Below are positions 42,265 to 52,045 of a stretch of 64,000 nucleotides of DNA, in pieces. The stretch is from JAJYSO01 sp964579505 (GTDB taxonomy: Bacteria > Bacteroidota > Bacteroidia > Flavobacteriales > Flavobacteriaceae). The notes under the pieces were generated by a model that made no database searches, was not told where the DNA came from, and saw nothing but the letters and a program-made list of their open reading frames with translations. The DNA is taken from contig CAZOGC010000003.1 of the NCBI GenBank assembly GCA_964579505.1, positions 163,767 through 227,766 on the forward strand, written 5' to 3'. The first letter of the stretch is position 1, and every line of letters starts with the position of its first letter. The position numbers were made by a program, and so were the translations under genes.

Positions 42265-42693
42265 ATGACACAAGTAAAGAATAATGATACCGTAAAAGTA
42301 CATTACACCGGAACCCTTAAAAATGGCGAGGTTTTTGATAGTTCATTACAACGCGATCCACTAGAATTTAAAGTGGGTGCGGGCAGAATGATCCCGGGCT
42401 TTGAAAAAGGGGTACTTGATATGGAACTCAACGAGAAAAAAACAATTGAAATACCGGCTAACGAAGCTTATGGTGAAGTACTCGAAGAGCTCTTTCAAGA
42501 AGTACCTAAAAGTGAGTTACCCGAAGAAATTAATCCGGAGGTGGGTATGACCCTGATTGCTAAAATGCCTAACGGTGGTGAACGTCAATTACGCGTATCT
42601 GAAGTTAAAGAATCGAGTATTATTTTAGATGGCAACCATCCATTGGCCGGAAAAGATTTGAATTTTGAGGTTGAAATTGTAGAAATCAACTAG
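42265..42693 (+). CDS. FKBP-type peptidyl-prolyl isomerase, SlyD-like
   Basis: 142 aa from ATG 42265. FKBP strand and active-site pattern HYTGTLKNGEVFDSS, then an inserted IF (insert-in-flap) domain (ANEAYGEVLEELFQEVP...NGGERQLRVSEV) and NHPLAGKDLNFEVEIVEI, as in SlyD. The His-rich tail of E. coli SlyD is absent. Cytoplasmic prolyl isomerase/chaperone. Confidence 0.93.
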   Translation: MTQVKNNDTVKVHYTGTLKNGEVFDSSLQRDPLEFKVGAGRMIPGFEKGVLDMELNEKKTIEIPANEAYGEVLEELFQEVPKSELPEEINPEVGMTLIAKMPNGGERQLRVSEVKESSIILDGNHPLAGKDLNFEVEIVEIN

Positions 42694-42832
42694 AATTTAC
42701 CGTTGTCTTGTTTATAAAAACTTGCTAATACTTTAGGTTTATTAATCAAAAAAACGAGCATTAAAGTTTTGTAAATTGACAATAATTTATTAAATTAGGG
42801 GTTGTTATTTTTAAATAATGTGATATCGATAT

Positions 42833-43699
42833 ATGAGACAACTTAAAATTACGAAACAGGTTACCAATCGGGAATCTAAATCGCTAGATAAATATCTTCA
42901 AGATATTAGTAAAGTAGAGTTGATTACAGCAGAAGAGGAAGTAGAACTAGCGCAGCGTATCCGCGAAGGTGATCAAGAGGCATTAGAGAAATTAACCAAT
43001 GCCAATTTGCGATTTGTCGTTTCGGTCGCAAAACAATATCAAAACCAAGGTCTAAAATTACCAGATCTTATAAACGAAGGAAACGTAGGGTTAGTAAAAG
43101 CGGCAAAACGCTTTGATGAAACCCGTGGTTTTAAATTTATTTCCTATGCTGTTTGGTGGATTCGTCAATCCATTCTGCAAGCATTAGCAGAGCAATCTAG
43201 GGTAGTGCGTTTACCGCTTAATAAGATTGGAGTTATCAACAAAATCAACAAAGCCTTTTCTCATTTAGAGCAAGAATTGCAGCGCCCGCCGTCTGCAGAA
43301 GAAATTGCTCAAGAATTAGATATGGCAACCAGTCAGGTAAAAACGGCGATGAAAAACTCTGGTAGACATTTGTCTATGGATGCACCGTTTAAAGAAGGAG
43401 AAAATGACTCCAACTTATATGATGTGTTGAGCTCTGGAGAATCTCCTAATCCTGATGATGACTTAATGCGTGATTCATTAAGCATAGAAATTAATCGAGC
43501 CTTAGATACGCTTTCTGCTCGTGAAGCAGATGTTATTCGTTTAAATTACGGAATTGGTAACCAACCGGCTATGACGCTTCAAGAAATTGGAGATACATTT
43601 GATTTAAGCCGCGAACGTGTGCGCCAAATTCGTGAGAAAGGAATTCGCAGATTAAAACACGAATCAAAAAACAAGATGTTGAAAAAATATTTGGGATAA
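42833..43699 (+). CDS. rpoD: Primary sigma factor RpoD (short Bacteroidota type)
   Basis: 288 aa. Starts MRQLKITKQVTNRESKSLDK with no region 1.1, as in Bacteroidota sigma-ABfr. Region 1.2 (YLQDISKVELITAEEEVELA), region 2 (NLRFVVSVAKQYQNQGLKLP, YAVWWIRQSI), region 3 and region 4 helix-turn-helix (TLQEIGDTFDLSRERVRQIR) are intact. It recognises the TTG/TAnnTTTG promoters marked in this window. Followed by a strong terminator. Confidence 0.97.
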   Translation: MRQLKITKQVTNRESKSLDKYLQDISKVELITAEEEVELAQRIREGDQEALEKLTNANLRFVVSVAKQYQNQGLKLPDLINEGNVGLVKAAKRFDETRGFKFISYAVWWIRQSILQALAEQSRVVRLPLNKIGVINKINKAFSHLEQELQRPPSAEEIAQELDMATSQVKTAMKNSGRHLSMDAPFKEGENDSNLYDVLSSGESPNPDDDLMRDSLSIEINRALDTLSAREADVIRLNYGIGNQPAMTLQEIGDTFDLSRERVRQIREKGIRRLKHESKNKMLKKYLG

Positions 43700-43728
43700 T
43701 AAAGACCCCATTCTTGATGAATAAGTAA

Positions 43729-43760
43729 AAGCTGTTCGATTTGTTTTGAACAGCTTTTTT
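43729..43760 (+). terminator. rpoD terminator
   Basis: AAGCTGTTC / GAACAGCTT stem with a 10-nt loop and TTTTTTT. Confidence 0.9.
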
Positions 43761-43783
43761 TACGTCCTTATTTATTTGATATA

Positions 43784-43815
43784 AAAAAGTCGAGACAATA
43801 CATCTCGACTTTTTC
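43784..43815 (-). terminator. clpX terminator
   Basis: AAAAAGTCGAGA / TCTCGACTTTTT stem, A/T rich on both sides so it can act on both strands; it is the first hairpin after clpX. Confidence 0.85.
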
Positions 43816-43884
43816 GTGTATATGTTTGTTAGAACAACATAACGCCTGCGACATTGTTTGTATGCCCGTTTTTCGCTACGTTTA

Positions 43885-45120
43885 TTATGAAGCTGCGCGT
43901 AATTGTTTAATGGTTGAACGTTTTAGTGCTTTTTCAGCATACGTTTTAGTTACCTTAAGTTCTGTGGTATCGCTGTCTGGCAATTCAAACATGGCATCGG
44001 TTAAGATAGCTTCGCATAAAGAGCGTAACCCACGTGCCCCTAATTTGTATTCAATCGCTTTTTCTACAATATAGTTTAGCGCATTATCGGTAATGCTTAA
44101 CTCGATATTATCCATCGCAAACAATTTGGTGTATTGTTTTACCAAAGCGTTTTTAGGATCGGTTAGAATTGAACGCAAGGTAGCGGCATCTAACGGATTC
44201 ATATAGGTTAGTACCGGTAATCGTCCAATAATTTCAGGAATCAACCCAAAGTCTTTTAAATCTTTTGGAATGATGTATTTTAACAGATTTTCTTTGTCGT
44301 AGTCGTCTGTATTGTGGGTAGAACTGTAGCCTACGGCTTGCATGTTAAGACGGTTTGAAATATGGCGTTGAATACCATCAAAGGCGCCGCCGGCAATAAA
44401 CAAAATGTTACTTGTATCTACCTGAATAAATTTTTGATCGGGGTGTTTTCTCCCTCCTTTAGGTGGAACATTTACCATCGTGCCTTCCAGAAGTTTGAGG
44501 AGCGCTTGCTGTACGCCTTCGCCACTTACATCACGTGTTATAGAAGGATTGTCGCTTTTACGGGCAATTTTATCGATTTCATCAATAAAAATTATGCCTT
44601 GTTGGGCTTTTTCTAGGTCGTAATCAGCGGCTTGCATGAGACGAGTTAAGATACTTTCTACATCTTCACCTACATAACCGGCCTCCGTTAATACGGTAGC
44701 ATCTACGATAGCTAACGGAACGTTAAGCATTTTGGCAATAGTTTGTGCCATAAGTGTTTTCCCGGTTCCGGTTTCGCCCACCAAGATAACGTTGCTTTTT
44801 TGAATTTCAATTTCGTTTTCGTCATCAGTTTGTAGCAAGCGTTTGTAGTGGTTGTATACGGCCACAGAAAGTACTTTTTTGGCGTGATCTTGCCCAATTA
44901 CATAACTGTCTAAAAATTCTTTAATGGCTTTAGGTTTACGAAGCATGAGCTCTTGAGAGAGTTCTTTACTAATCTCTTGTTTGGCCTCTTCCATCACTAT
45001 ACCATAGGCTTGCTCAATACATCGATCGCAGATATGAGCATTTAACCCGGCAATCAAAATATTGGTTTCGGCCTTTTTTCTTCCGCAGAAAGAGCATTCT
45101 AGTTGTTCGTTTTTTGCCAT
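43885..45120 (-). CDS. clpX: ATP-dependent Clp protease ATP-binding subunit ClpX
   Basis: 411 aa. N-terminal zinc finger (CSFCGRKKAE...CDRC), Walker A GETGTGKT, Walker B IIFIDEIDKI, pore and sensor motifs, and the IGF-type loop needed to dock ClpP (as a related tripeptide near the Walker-B region). It unfolds tagged substrates for ClpP. It follows clpP by 11 bp; tig-clpP-clpX is a conserved order. Confidence 0.97.
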   Translation of the reverse strand: MAKNEQLECSFCGRKKAETNILIAGLNAHICDRCIEQAYGIVMEEAKQEISKELSQELMLRKPKAIKEFLDSYVIGQDHAKKVLSVAVYNHYKRLLQTDDENEIEIQKSNVILVGETGTGKTLMAQTIAKMLNVPLAIVDATVLTEAGYVGEDVESILTRLMQAADYDLEKAQQGIIFIDEIDKIARKSDNPSITRDVSGEGVQQALLKLLEGTMVNVPPKGGRKHPDQKFIQVDTSNILFIAGGAFDGIQRHISNRLNMQAVGYSSTHNTDDYDKENLLKYIIPKDLKDFGLIPEIIGRLPVLTYMNPLDAATLRSILTDPKNALVKQYTKLFAMDNIELSITDNALNYIVEKAIEYKLGARGLRSLCEAILTDAMFELPDSDTTELKVTKTYAEKALKRSTIKQLRAAS

Positions 45121-45131
45121 AATATACTTTT

Positions 45132-45806
45132 TTAGTCGCGTTCTAGCACTTCATCAATCATTCCATAATCTTTGGCTTCTTTTGCTTTCATCCAAAAGTC
45201 ACGGTCGCTATCTTCAAAAATCTTGTCATAAGTCTGCCCGGTGTGTTTGGCAATGATTTGATACAACTCTTTTTTGAGGGTTACAATTTCACGAGCGGTA
45301 ATTTCAATATCGCTGGCTTGTCCTTGCGCTCCTCCCATAGGTTGATGAATCATTATACGAGAATGTGGAAGCCCGCTGCGCTTTCCTTTTGCACCGGCGC
45401 AGAGTAATATGGCAGCCATAGAAGCGGCCATTCCGGTACAAATGGTGGCTACATCAGGTTTTATAAACTGCATGGTGTCGTAAATACCCAATCCGGCATA
45501 TACGCTTCCTCCGGGAGAGTTAATATAAATCTGAATATCTTTTGAAGCATCGGTACTTTCTAAAAAAAGTAACTGTGCTTGAATAATATTTGCCACTTGA
45601 TCGGTTACCGCAGTCCCCATGAAAATAATGCGATCCATCATTAGACGTGAAAAAACATCCATAGCTACAGCGTTCATTTTGCGCTCTTCTATAATGTTGG
45701 GCGTCATGCCTACCGGTAGCATATTGGTAACTATCTTGTTGTAGTAGTTGCCGTTAATGCCTTGGTCTTTGATGGCAAATTTTTCAAATTCTTTTTGAAT
45801 ATCCAT
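45132..45806 (-). CDS. clpP: ATP-dependent Clp protease proteolytic subunit ClpP
   Basis: 224 aa. Catalytic Ser in GMAASMAA, His in MIHQPMGGAQGQ, Asp further on; INSPGGSVYAGLGIYDTMQ is the handle strand. Cytoplasmic tetradecameric serine protease working with ClpX. Between tig and clpX in one run. Confidence 0.97.
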   Translation of the reverse strand: MDIQKEFEKFAIKDQGINGNYYNKIVTNMLPVGMTPNIIEERKMNAVAMDVFSRLMMDRIIFMGTAVTDQVANIIQAQLLFLESTDASKDIQIYINSPGGSVYAGLGIYDTMQFIKPDVATICTGMAASMAAILLCAGAKGKRSGLPHSRIMIHQPMGGAQGQASDIEITAREIVTLKKELYQIIAKHTGQTYDKIFEDSDRDFWMKAKEAKDYGMIDEVLERD

Positions 45807-45821
45807 GCGTTGTATTTTGTT

Positions 45822-47147
45822 TTATTCAGTTACCGCTTTGACAAACTCGTCGTAGGTAAGTTTTTTCTCTTTCAAGTTAGCATTTTCTTTGAAAAAAGCG
45901 AGGAGTTTCTCGTTTTTTACTTGATCAGATATATTGCGTGCTTCTTTTTCGTTAGAAAGAATACGTTTGGCAATGTCTTCTAGCTCAGAATCAGAAGGGT
46001 TTAATTGCCCAAATTGAGCCATTTGTAATTTAATACGGTCTTTAGTGGCCGTCATTACATCGGCTAACTCGACTTTTATGTCGTGGGCGGTCATTAATTG
46101 ATTCTCAATTAACTGAAAACGCAAACCTTTTTCTGAACGCTGGTATTCTTCTTTAGCTTCTTCTTCGTTTAGTTCGTCTTCACCGCTTACCTGAATCCAT
46201 TTTTGTAAGAACTCATCGGGTAAATCAAATTTAGTTTGTTCGATAAGTGCTTCAGTTACGTCGTTTAATAGTTGCTGATTGCTTTGTTGCTCAAATTGTT
46301 TTTCGGCGTCTTCTTTTATCTTTTTACGAAAATCTTCTTCGGTTTTAACAGTATCATCTGGCCCAAAAACTTTTGTGAAGAGTTCTTCATTTAATTCGGC
46401 TAATTCTTGGTGATTAATTTCGGATATTTCGAAAGTAACCTCCACATCTAGTTCTTTTACGTCTTCAGTATTTAGTCCTAGATGCCCCGCTAAAACGTCG
46501 TCTTTTTCAAAGAGATTCTTGGTTTTTAGCGTAATAATATCTCCTGCTTTGGCACCCACAAATTTATTTAGGTTTCTTTTTCCTTTAATTTTGTCTAACG
46601 AAAAAGTGGTTTTGTGGTCTATTTCTTTCTCTTCGCCTTTAAAATTACCGGTTACATAATCGCCTTCGGCAGCTTCTGTTTTAGCTTCTAGTTTTCCGTA
46701 TTGTGTACGAATGTGTTCAATTTGATGATCAATCATTTCGTCATCTGCCACAATATGATAATGCGTAATGGGGTTCTTAGTTTTTAGGTTTACCTCAAAA
46801 GTAGGGGCTAGTCCTAATTCAAATTCAAAAGTGTAATTTTCCTCATCCCAAGAAAAATCTTTTTGTTCTTTGGGTAGGGGATTGCCTAGTACATCTAATT
46901 TTTCTTCAACAAGATATTTGTTGAGGCTTTCTTGCAAAAGTTTGTTTACTTCATCTACCAATACGGCCTGACCATATTGTTTTTTTACCAATCCCATTGG
47001 GACGTGACCTTTGCGAAATCCGGGAATATTAGCGGTTTTTCGGTAGTTTTTTAAAATCTTGTCAACTTTGGGTTCGTAGTCTCCTTTCTCAATGTCAACT
47101 TTTACAATAGCGTTGAGCTCATCAATGTTTTCTCTACTAATGTTCAT
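45822..47147 (-). CDS. tig: Trigger factor
   Basis: 441 aa. Ribosome-binding N-terminus with GFRKGHVPMGLVKKQYG in place of the usual GFRxGxxP signature, a divergent PPIase-like middle domain, and a long helical C-terminal chaperone domain. PPIase active-site residues are not obvious, as in other Bacteroidota forms. First gene of the tig-clpP-clpX run; the -7 element TAATTTTG lies at 47184-47177. Confidence 0.93.
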   Translation of the reverse strand: MNISRENIDELNAIVKVDIEKGDYEPKVDKILKNYRKTANIPGFRKGHVPMGLVKKQYGQAVLVDEVNKLLQESLNKYLVEEKLDVLGNPLPKEQKDFSWDEENYTFEFELGLAPTFEVNLKTKNPITHYHIVADDEMIDHQIEHIRTQYGKLEAKTEAAEGDYVTGNFKGEEKEIDHKTTFSLDKIKGKRNLNKFVGAKAGDIITLKTKNLFEKDDVLAGHLGLNTEDVKELDVEVTFEISEINHQELAELNEELFTKVFGPDDTVKTEEDFRKKIKEDAEKQFEQQSNQQLLNDVTEALIEQTKFDLPDEFLQKWIQVSGEDELNEEEAKEEYQRSEKGLRFQLIENQLMTAHDIKVELADVMTATKDRIKLQMAQFGQLNPSDSELEDIAKRILSNEKEARNISDQVKNEKLLAFFKENANLKEKKLTYDEFVKAVTE

Positions 47148-47176
47148 GGGGTTTATCCTTCTAAAAATTTAAGTTG

Positions 47177-47184
47177 CAAAATTA
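47177..47184 (-). promoter_or_regulatory. -7 element of tig-clpP-clpX
   Basis: TAATTTTG on the minus strand, 30 bp before the tig ATG. The -33 TTG is not clear. Confidence 0.55.
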
Positions 47185-47211
47185 CAATTTATTTGACTGT
47201 TCACCAAGTTT

Positions 47212-47571
47212 TTAAGCCGACCGATTTTTAGGGCTATTTTTAAAAGCGGCAAATAAAAAGGATTGACAAAAAGAGAGCAATAAACTAAAGAGTAGTGCCC
47301 ACCAAAAACCATCTACATAAAAGCCGGAGACGAGGCTGCTGCACAGTAGTATTATAAAGGCATTAATGGCGAGTATAAAGAGTCCGAAAGTAAGAAGGGT
47401 TACCGGTAAGGTAAAAAGGATTAATAGGGGTTTTACAATAGCGTTCATTATCCCTAAAACAATAGCTACCCATATGCCGGTCCAATAATCAGCGATGTGC
47501 GCTCCCGGTAAAAAATTAGCAAGCGCTACAACAATAAAAGCGGTAATGAGTATGCGTATCAGTAATTTCAT
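47212..47571 (-). CDS. Phage-holin-family (PF04020-like) membrane protein
   Basis: 119 aa, four hydrophobic helices with GIMNAIVKPLLILFTLPVT, the conserved block of the YvlD/PF04020 family. Despite the family name it is a chromosomal envelope protein here; there is no phage context. Function unknown. It lies 65 bp upstream of tig on the same strand. Confidence 0.85.
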   Translation of the reverse strand: MKLLIRILITAFIVVALANFLPGAHIADYWTGIWVAIVLGIMNAIVKPLLILFTLPVTLLTFGLFILAINAFIILLCSSLVSGFYVDGFWWALLFSLLLSFCQSFLFAAFKNSPKNRSA

Positions 47572-47722
47572 AGTATGGGGTAAGATAGATAAAGTTGATA
47601 GAACTACAAAATAAACGAGTGTTTTTTAGTAAAAGGTGGATTTAACTATTTAGTGCGAGGATTTGAATTTTGATAAAACTTTCTTAAGGATTTTAAATAC
47701 TGGTCTTTTCAAATGCTCGTGC

Positions 47723-47754
47723 TTGCAATTGAAACTAAGAAATAATTATATTCG
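47723..47754 (+). promoter_or_regulatory. Promoter of pgk
   Basis: TTG (47723-47725), 21-bp spacer and TATATTCG (47747-47754, one mismatch), 15 bp before the ATG. Confidence 0.55.
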
Positions 47755-47769
47755 CAGAAATTTCATTTC

Positions 47770-48954
47770 ATGCACACACTTCACGATTTTAATTTTAAGG
47801 GTAGAAAAGCGGTTATTCGCGTAGATTTTAATGTTCCATTAAATGAAAATTACGAAGTAACGGATGATACTCGTATACAAGCGGCCAAACCTACGATTGC
47901 TAAAATTTTAGCAGACGGTGGATCGGCTGTCTTGATGTCTCACTTAGGAAGACCCAAAGGAAGAGAAGAAAAATATTCGTTAAAACATATCGTGAAGAAG
48001 GTGTCAGAAATTTTAGGGGTGCCGGTTGCATTTACAGATGATTGTATGGGTGAAACGGCTTTACAAGCCTCTAAAAAATTAGCTCCGGGTCAAGTACTTT
48101 TATTAGAAAATTTGCGTTTTCATCCTGAAGAAAAGGCGGGTGATGTAAACTTTGCAGAGGCGTTGGCTCAACATGGAGATATTTATGTAAACGATGCTTT
48201 TGGTACGGCACACCGCGCTCATGCTTCAACAGCTGTTATTGCACAGTTTTTTAAAGAAAAATGTGTGGGTTTCTTGATTGAAAAAGAGCTAACGAATCTA
48301 CATAAAGTGTTGCATTCTACGCAAAAACCGGTAACAGCCATCTTAGGGGGAGCTAAAGTGTCTTCTAAAATTACGGTAATTGAAAATATTTTAGACAAAA
48401 TAGATCATCTGATTATTGGTGGTGGAATGATTTTTACCTTTATAAAGGCTCAAGGCGGAAAGGTGGGAAACTCACTGGTAGAAACAGACTATGAAAAAAC
48501 GGCATTGGCTATTTTGTCTAAAGCTAAGGAAAAGGGAGTAGCGGTGCATCTTCCTACAGACTGTGTAGTAGCCGACGCTTTTGCGAATGATGCAGCCCGA
48601 CGTATTGAACCGGTCGCTGAAATTTCTGATGGGTGGATGGGATTAGATATTGGCCCTGAGAGTGCTGCCGGTTATGCAGAAGTAATTGCCCAATCGGCTA
48701 TTATATTGTGGAACGGTCCTATGGGCGTATTTGAATTTGACAACTTTGCTGAAGGTACTAAAGCCGTAGGAAAAGCTATTGCTGAAGCTACTCATAAAGG
48801 AGCTTTCTCTTTGGTGGGAGGGGGTGATAGCGTAGCAGCAGCCAAGAAGTTCAACTTACAAAATGAGGTGAGTTATATTTCTACTGGCGGAGGCGCTATG
48901 TTAGAAATGCTAGAGGGGAAAACGCTTCCCGGAATAGCAGCAATTGAAGATTAA
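47770..48954 (+). CDS. pgk: Phosphoglycerate kinase
   Basis: 394 aa. RVDFNVPL, SHLGRPKG, LLENLRFHPEEKAGD, ILGGAKVSSK, WNGPMGVFE and the C-terminal nucleotide motif GGGDSVAAAKKF are all present. Converts 1,3-bisphosphoglycerate and ADP to 3-phosphoglycerate and ATP. Starts the conserved pgk to DUF6909 block. Confidence 0.98.
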   Translation: MHTLHDFNFKGRKAVIRVDFNVPLNENYEVTDDTRIQAAKPTIAKILADGGSAVLMSHLGRPKGREEKYSLKHIVKKVSEILGVPVAFTDDCMGETALQASKKLAPGQVLLLENLRFHPEEKAGDVNFAEALAQHGDIYVNDAFGTAHRAHASTAVIAQFFKEKCVGFLIEKELTNLHKVLHSTQKPVTAILGGAKVSSKITVIENILDKIDHLIIGGGMIFTFIKAQGGKVGNSLVETDYEKTALAILSKAKEKGVAVHLPTDCVVADAFANDAARRIEPVAEISDGWMGLDIGPESAAGYAEVIAQSAIILWNGPMGVFEFDNFAEGTKAVGKAIAEATHKGAFSLVGGGDSVAAAKKFNLQNEVSYISTGGGAMLEMLEGKTLPGIAAIED

Positions 48955-49069
48955 TAAAACAGTTAACAAACAATAGTAACAAATAAATACAAAGCAAATT
49001 AGGCTATTAGTGTAAGGTGCTAGTTTTATGATGCACTATTTAATTTTAATTTTTTACAGCAACTAAACT

Positions 49070-50644
49070 ATGAATAAGCGAGCAGTCACCTTTCTTTTTT
49101 TACTGTTAAACTTTGCACTATATGCTCAGACCAACCCTAAGAATGAAAAGAAAGCTGCCTCTTCTAGTGCTACAGAGCACCTGTTTAAAAAAGAACCTAA
49201 TTATACCAGTGTAAAACCGGCTCCTAGTATTTACCTTGATTCGATAAGAATTTTTTTAAAAGATTACGCTGTGGCTGTTCATATTGATTCTGTATGGCAA
49301 GCAGCGTTAACCAACACTGATTTATACCCTAAAATGCGTAAGAGTATTTTGGATATACCTTATGACGATAGCGAGGTAGCTGTCTCTGATTATCAAAAAA
49401 TATCGACTCCTATAGTAAAGAAAAGACTGCGGCTACTTAACCAAAAAACGCCCTTTAAGGTAGCTTATCATCCTGAATTGGAGCGGATGATAAAATATTA
49501 TTTAAACCGAGACAAAAAAGCAATGGAACGGTTAATGTCTTTGAGTTCATATTATTTCCCACTGTTTGAAAAGGTATTGGCAAAGCACAATCTTCCATTA
49601 GAGCTAAAATATTTACCCATTATAGAATCGGCGCTTAATCCGCAGGCAAAATCGCCGGTAGGAGCTACCGGGTTATGGCAGTTTATGTTTGGTACAGCTC
49701 GTTTAGAAGGCCTAAAAATAAGCAGCTATGTAGATGACCGTATGGACCCGGTTAAGTCTACAGAGGCTGCAGCAGATTATCTTCAAAAGTTGTATGACAT
49801 GTTTGGTGATTGGAATCTGGCTTTGGCGGCTTATAATTCGGGTCCGGGAAATGTTTCTAAGGCAATTCGCCGTAGCGGAGGAGAAACCGATTATTGGAAA
49901 TTAAAACGCTATTTGCCACGTGAAACAGCTCGGTATGTGCCGGCTTTTATGGCGGTTATGTATGTTTTTAACTATGCCAAACAATACGGTTTTGAACCGT
50001 ATAAACCAGAAGTGGTTTTTTTTCAAACCGATACGCTTCATGTAAAACATACCCTAAAATTTAATCAAATAGCTAAGGTAACCGGTATAGATAAAGATTT
50101 ATTGAGTTTTTTAAATCCGGCGTATAAGCTTAAGATTATTCCACACATCAAAGGAAAAATTTTTACAGTAAGGCTTCCAATAAAAGAAGCAGGTTTGTTT
50201 GTGGCCAACGAAGACGAAATTTACCAATACACCCAAAAAAAACTGGCTAATCAAACCTTACCACGCTATTATGAAGCCAAAGAAAGAATACGTTACAGAG
50301 TGCGCAGAGGAGATTATTTGGGAAAAATAGCCCATAAATTTGGGGTAAGTGTACGCCGAATTATGCACTGGAATCATATGCGTAGTACACGTCTTAGAGT
50401 AGGGCAACGCCTTACTATATACCCTAAGCGCCCGGTGGCATTGCAGCCTGAAGTAGCTCAAACTTCTCAGAAAGAGAGTAAAAAAAGAAATAATTCTAAA
50501 GTTTATGTTGTACAAAAAGGAGACTCTCTATGGAGCATTTCTAGAAAATTAAATGGAGTTTCTATAAGCGATATTAAAAAATGGAACGATATTAGTGGAC
50601 ATAAGTTAAAACCCGGAATGCGTTTAAAGATTTCTAAGGGTTAG
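49070..50644 (+). CDS. Lytic transglycosylase with two LysM domains (MltD-like)
   Basis: 524 aa. Signal peptide (ending ALYAQ). The SLT domain (about 165-310) has catalytic Glu in LPIIESALNPQAKSP, GATGLWQFM and ALAAYNSGPGNV. A LysM repeat follows (YRVRRGDYLGKIAHKFGVSV) and a second lies at the C-terminus (YVVQKGDSLWSISRKL). It cleaves peptidoglycan glycan strands in the periplasm. The next gene starts 27 bp later, probably co-transcribed. Confidence 0.94.
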   Translation: MNKRAVTFLFLLLNFALYAQTNPKNEKKAASSSATEHLFKKEPNYTSVKPAPSIYLDSIRIFLKDYAVAVHIDSVWQAALTNTDLYPKMRKSILDIPYDDSEVAVSDYQKISTPIVKKRLRLLNQKTPFKVAYHPELERMIKYYLNRDKKAMERLMSLSSYYFPLFEKVLAKHNLPLELKYLPIIESALNPQAKSPVGATGLWQFMFGTARLEGLKISSYVDDRMDPVKSTEAAADYLQKLYDMFGDWNLALAAYNSGPGNVSKAIRRSGGETDYWKLKRYLPRETARYVPAFMAVMYVFNYAKQYGFEPYKPEVVFFQTDTLHVKHTLKFNQIAKVTGIDKDLLSFLNPAYKLKIIPHIKGKIFTVRLPIKEAGLFVANEDEIYQYTQKKLANQTLPRYYEAKERIRYRVRRGDYLGKIAHKFGVSVRRIMHWNHMRSTRLRVGQRLTIYPKRPVALQPEVAQTSQKESKKRNNSKVYVVQKGDSLWSISRKLNGVSISDIKKWNDISGHKLKPGMRLKISKG

Positions 50645-50671
50645 AATTCTATTTTAATGAATTTGGAGTCA

Positions 50672-51661
50672 ATGAAACACGCTGCTTATTTGTTTTTATT
50701 TGTTGTGCTTATATTGGTAAGTTGTAAAAACCCGAATACAACGACTGCAAAAAATATAAACTTACCGCCATCCTATGGAGACCTAAATACTTTATCAGTT
50801 ATTGTTAATGATTCTTTATGGCGTGGTAAAGTAGGAGAAACGTTGCGAGAAGAACTAGCTTCTCCGGTAAAAGGACTACCCCAAGAAGAGCCTATTTTTT
50901 CGATAACTCATATTCCGCCAGCAGCTTTTTTAGGTTCTCTAAAAACCACGCGTATCTTTGTAAAAATAACCCCTCATACTCCTTCCTATTTTAAGATGGT
51001 AAGCGATACGTTTGCTTACCCACAGATGGGAATATTTATAGGCGGAAAAGATGCTAGTACATTGCAAAATATAGTGCGTAAGAATGCAGGTAAAATGATT
51101 AGGGCATTGAAGCAAACTGAAATTGAAGAGGCTCAGCAACAGATGAAACAATCCTTAAAAGAAACAGATACCATACAAAAAATGTTTGGTATTCGTATGC
51201 AAATACCAAGCACTTATCATATAGCACAATCAGAGAAAGGGTTTATACGTGTTCAACGCGAGTTGGCTCGTGGAAGTATGGGTATTTTAATATATCAGGT
51301 TCCTCTTAAAACGATAGACACGTCAGATAATGTGGTGAGAGATATTATTAAAATGCGTGACTCTATAGGAAAAAAATATATAAACCGCCCGGAGAAAGGT
51401 ACCTATATGATGACCGGAAGAGCGTATGCTCCGTTTTTATATGAAACCACCGTAAATGGAAAATTTACCTACCTCACCAAAGGGATTTGGAAAATTAGTA
51501 ACAACAATGCTTCCGGCCCATTTATTAATTATGCCATTTACGATAAGAAGAATAACCGTTATTTAGTTTTAGAAGGGTTTTTGTATAAGCCTCAAGCGCC
51601 TGCAAAACGCGATAATATGTTTGCATTAAAGGCGATTATTCACGCCACAAAAATTTTATAA
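50672..51661 (+). CDS. DUF4837 family lipoprotein
   Basis: 329 aa from ATG 50672. Lipoprotein signal with LILVSC. Mature part starts with a short linker, then PPSYGDLNTLSVIVNDSLW and a domain with GIRMQIPSTYHIAQSEKGF and QGLLEGFLY-like end, as in DUF4837 proteins that sit after the LysM gene in Flavobacteria. Function unknown. An earlier ATG at 50657 would lengthen the signal n-region. Confidence 0.88.
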   Translation: MKHAAYLFLFVVLILVSCKNPNTTTAKNINLPPSYGDLNTLSVIVNDSLWRGKVGETLREELASPVKGLPQEEPIFSITHIPPAAFLGSLKTTRIFVKITPHTPSYFKMVSDTFAYPQMGIFIGGKDASTLQNIVRKNAGKMIRALKQTEIEEAQQQMKQSLKETDTIQKMFGIRMQIPSTYHIAQSEKGFIRVQRELARGSMGILIYQVPLKTIDTSDNVVRDIIKMRDSIGKKYINRPEKGTYMMTGRAYAPFLYETTVNGKFTYLTKGIWKISNNNASGPFINYAIYDKKNNRYLVLEGFLYKPQAPAKRDNMFALKAIIHATKIL

Positions 51662-51717
51662 AAAATTCTCCATTATAGAAATATGATGATGGAGGATGAT
51701 AGCTTTAAGTAAGTGGT

Positions 51718-51921
51718 TTATTCTTTATTCTCAGAGGTAGCGTTTGTTTTTTTAGAAGCCTCTTCATTTTCTTCTTTAGTAGCATCTTTAAACTCTTTAA
51801 TACCACTTCCTAAACCGCGCATGAGTTCAGGAATTTTACTTCCTCCAAATAATAATAGAATGACGGCGCCAATTAAAACGTATGACCATGCACCGATAGC
51901 CAAAAAAATTAGGGGTTCCAT
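51718..51921 (-). CDS. tatA: Twin-arginine translocase TatA/E-like subunit (paralogue 1)
   Basis: 67 aa: short periplasmic N-terminus, one TM helix (WSYVLIGAVILLLFGGSKIP), the hinge FGGSKIPELMRGLGSGIKEF amphipathic helix, and a charged tail. TatA forms the pore of the folded-protein exporter. A second copy follows at 52046. No TatC is in the window. Confidence 0.93.
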   Translation of the reverse strand: MEPLIFLAIGAWSYVLIGAVILLLFGGSKIPELMRGLGSGIKEFKDATKEENEEASKKTNATSENKE

Positions 51922-51973
51922 AACGCGTTGTTTTTAGTGAGTAAAAATAAACATTATTTTGGATGTACAAAAC

Positions 51974-52009
51974 AAAAAAGCCATTTCAAACATTATTGAA
52001 ACAGCTTTT
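51974..52009 (-). terminator. Terminator between the two tatA genes
   Basis: GCTGTTTCAA / TTGAAATGGC stem with one mismatch and a U-rich tail on the minus strand, right after the 52046-52243 stop. Confidence 0.7.
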
Positions 52010-52045
52010 CTTTGTGATAGTTGAGTACTACTAACTCATTAAAAT

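Noticed and set aside
47212..47571. Prophage remnant suggested by the phage-holin family name
   Set aside because: No other phage gene is in the region and this family is widespread as a chromosomal membrane protein.
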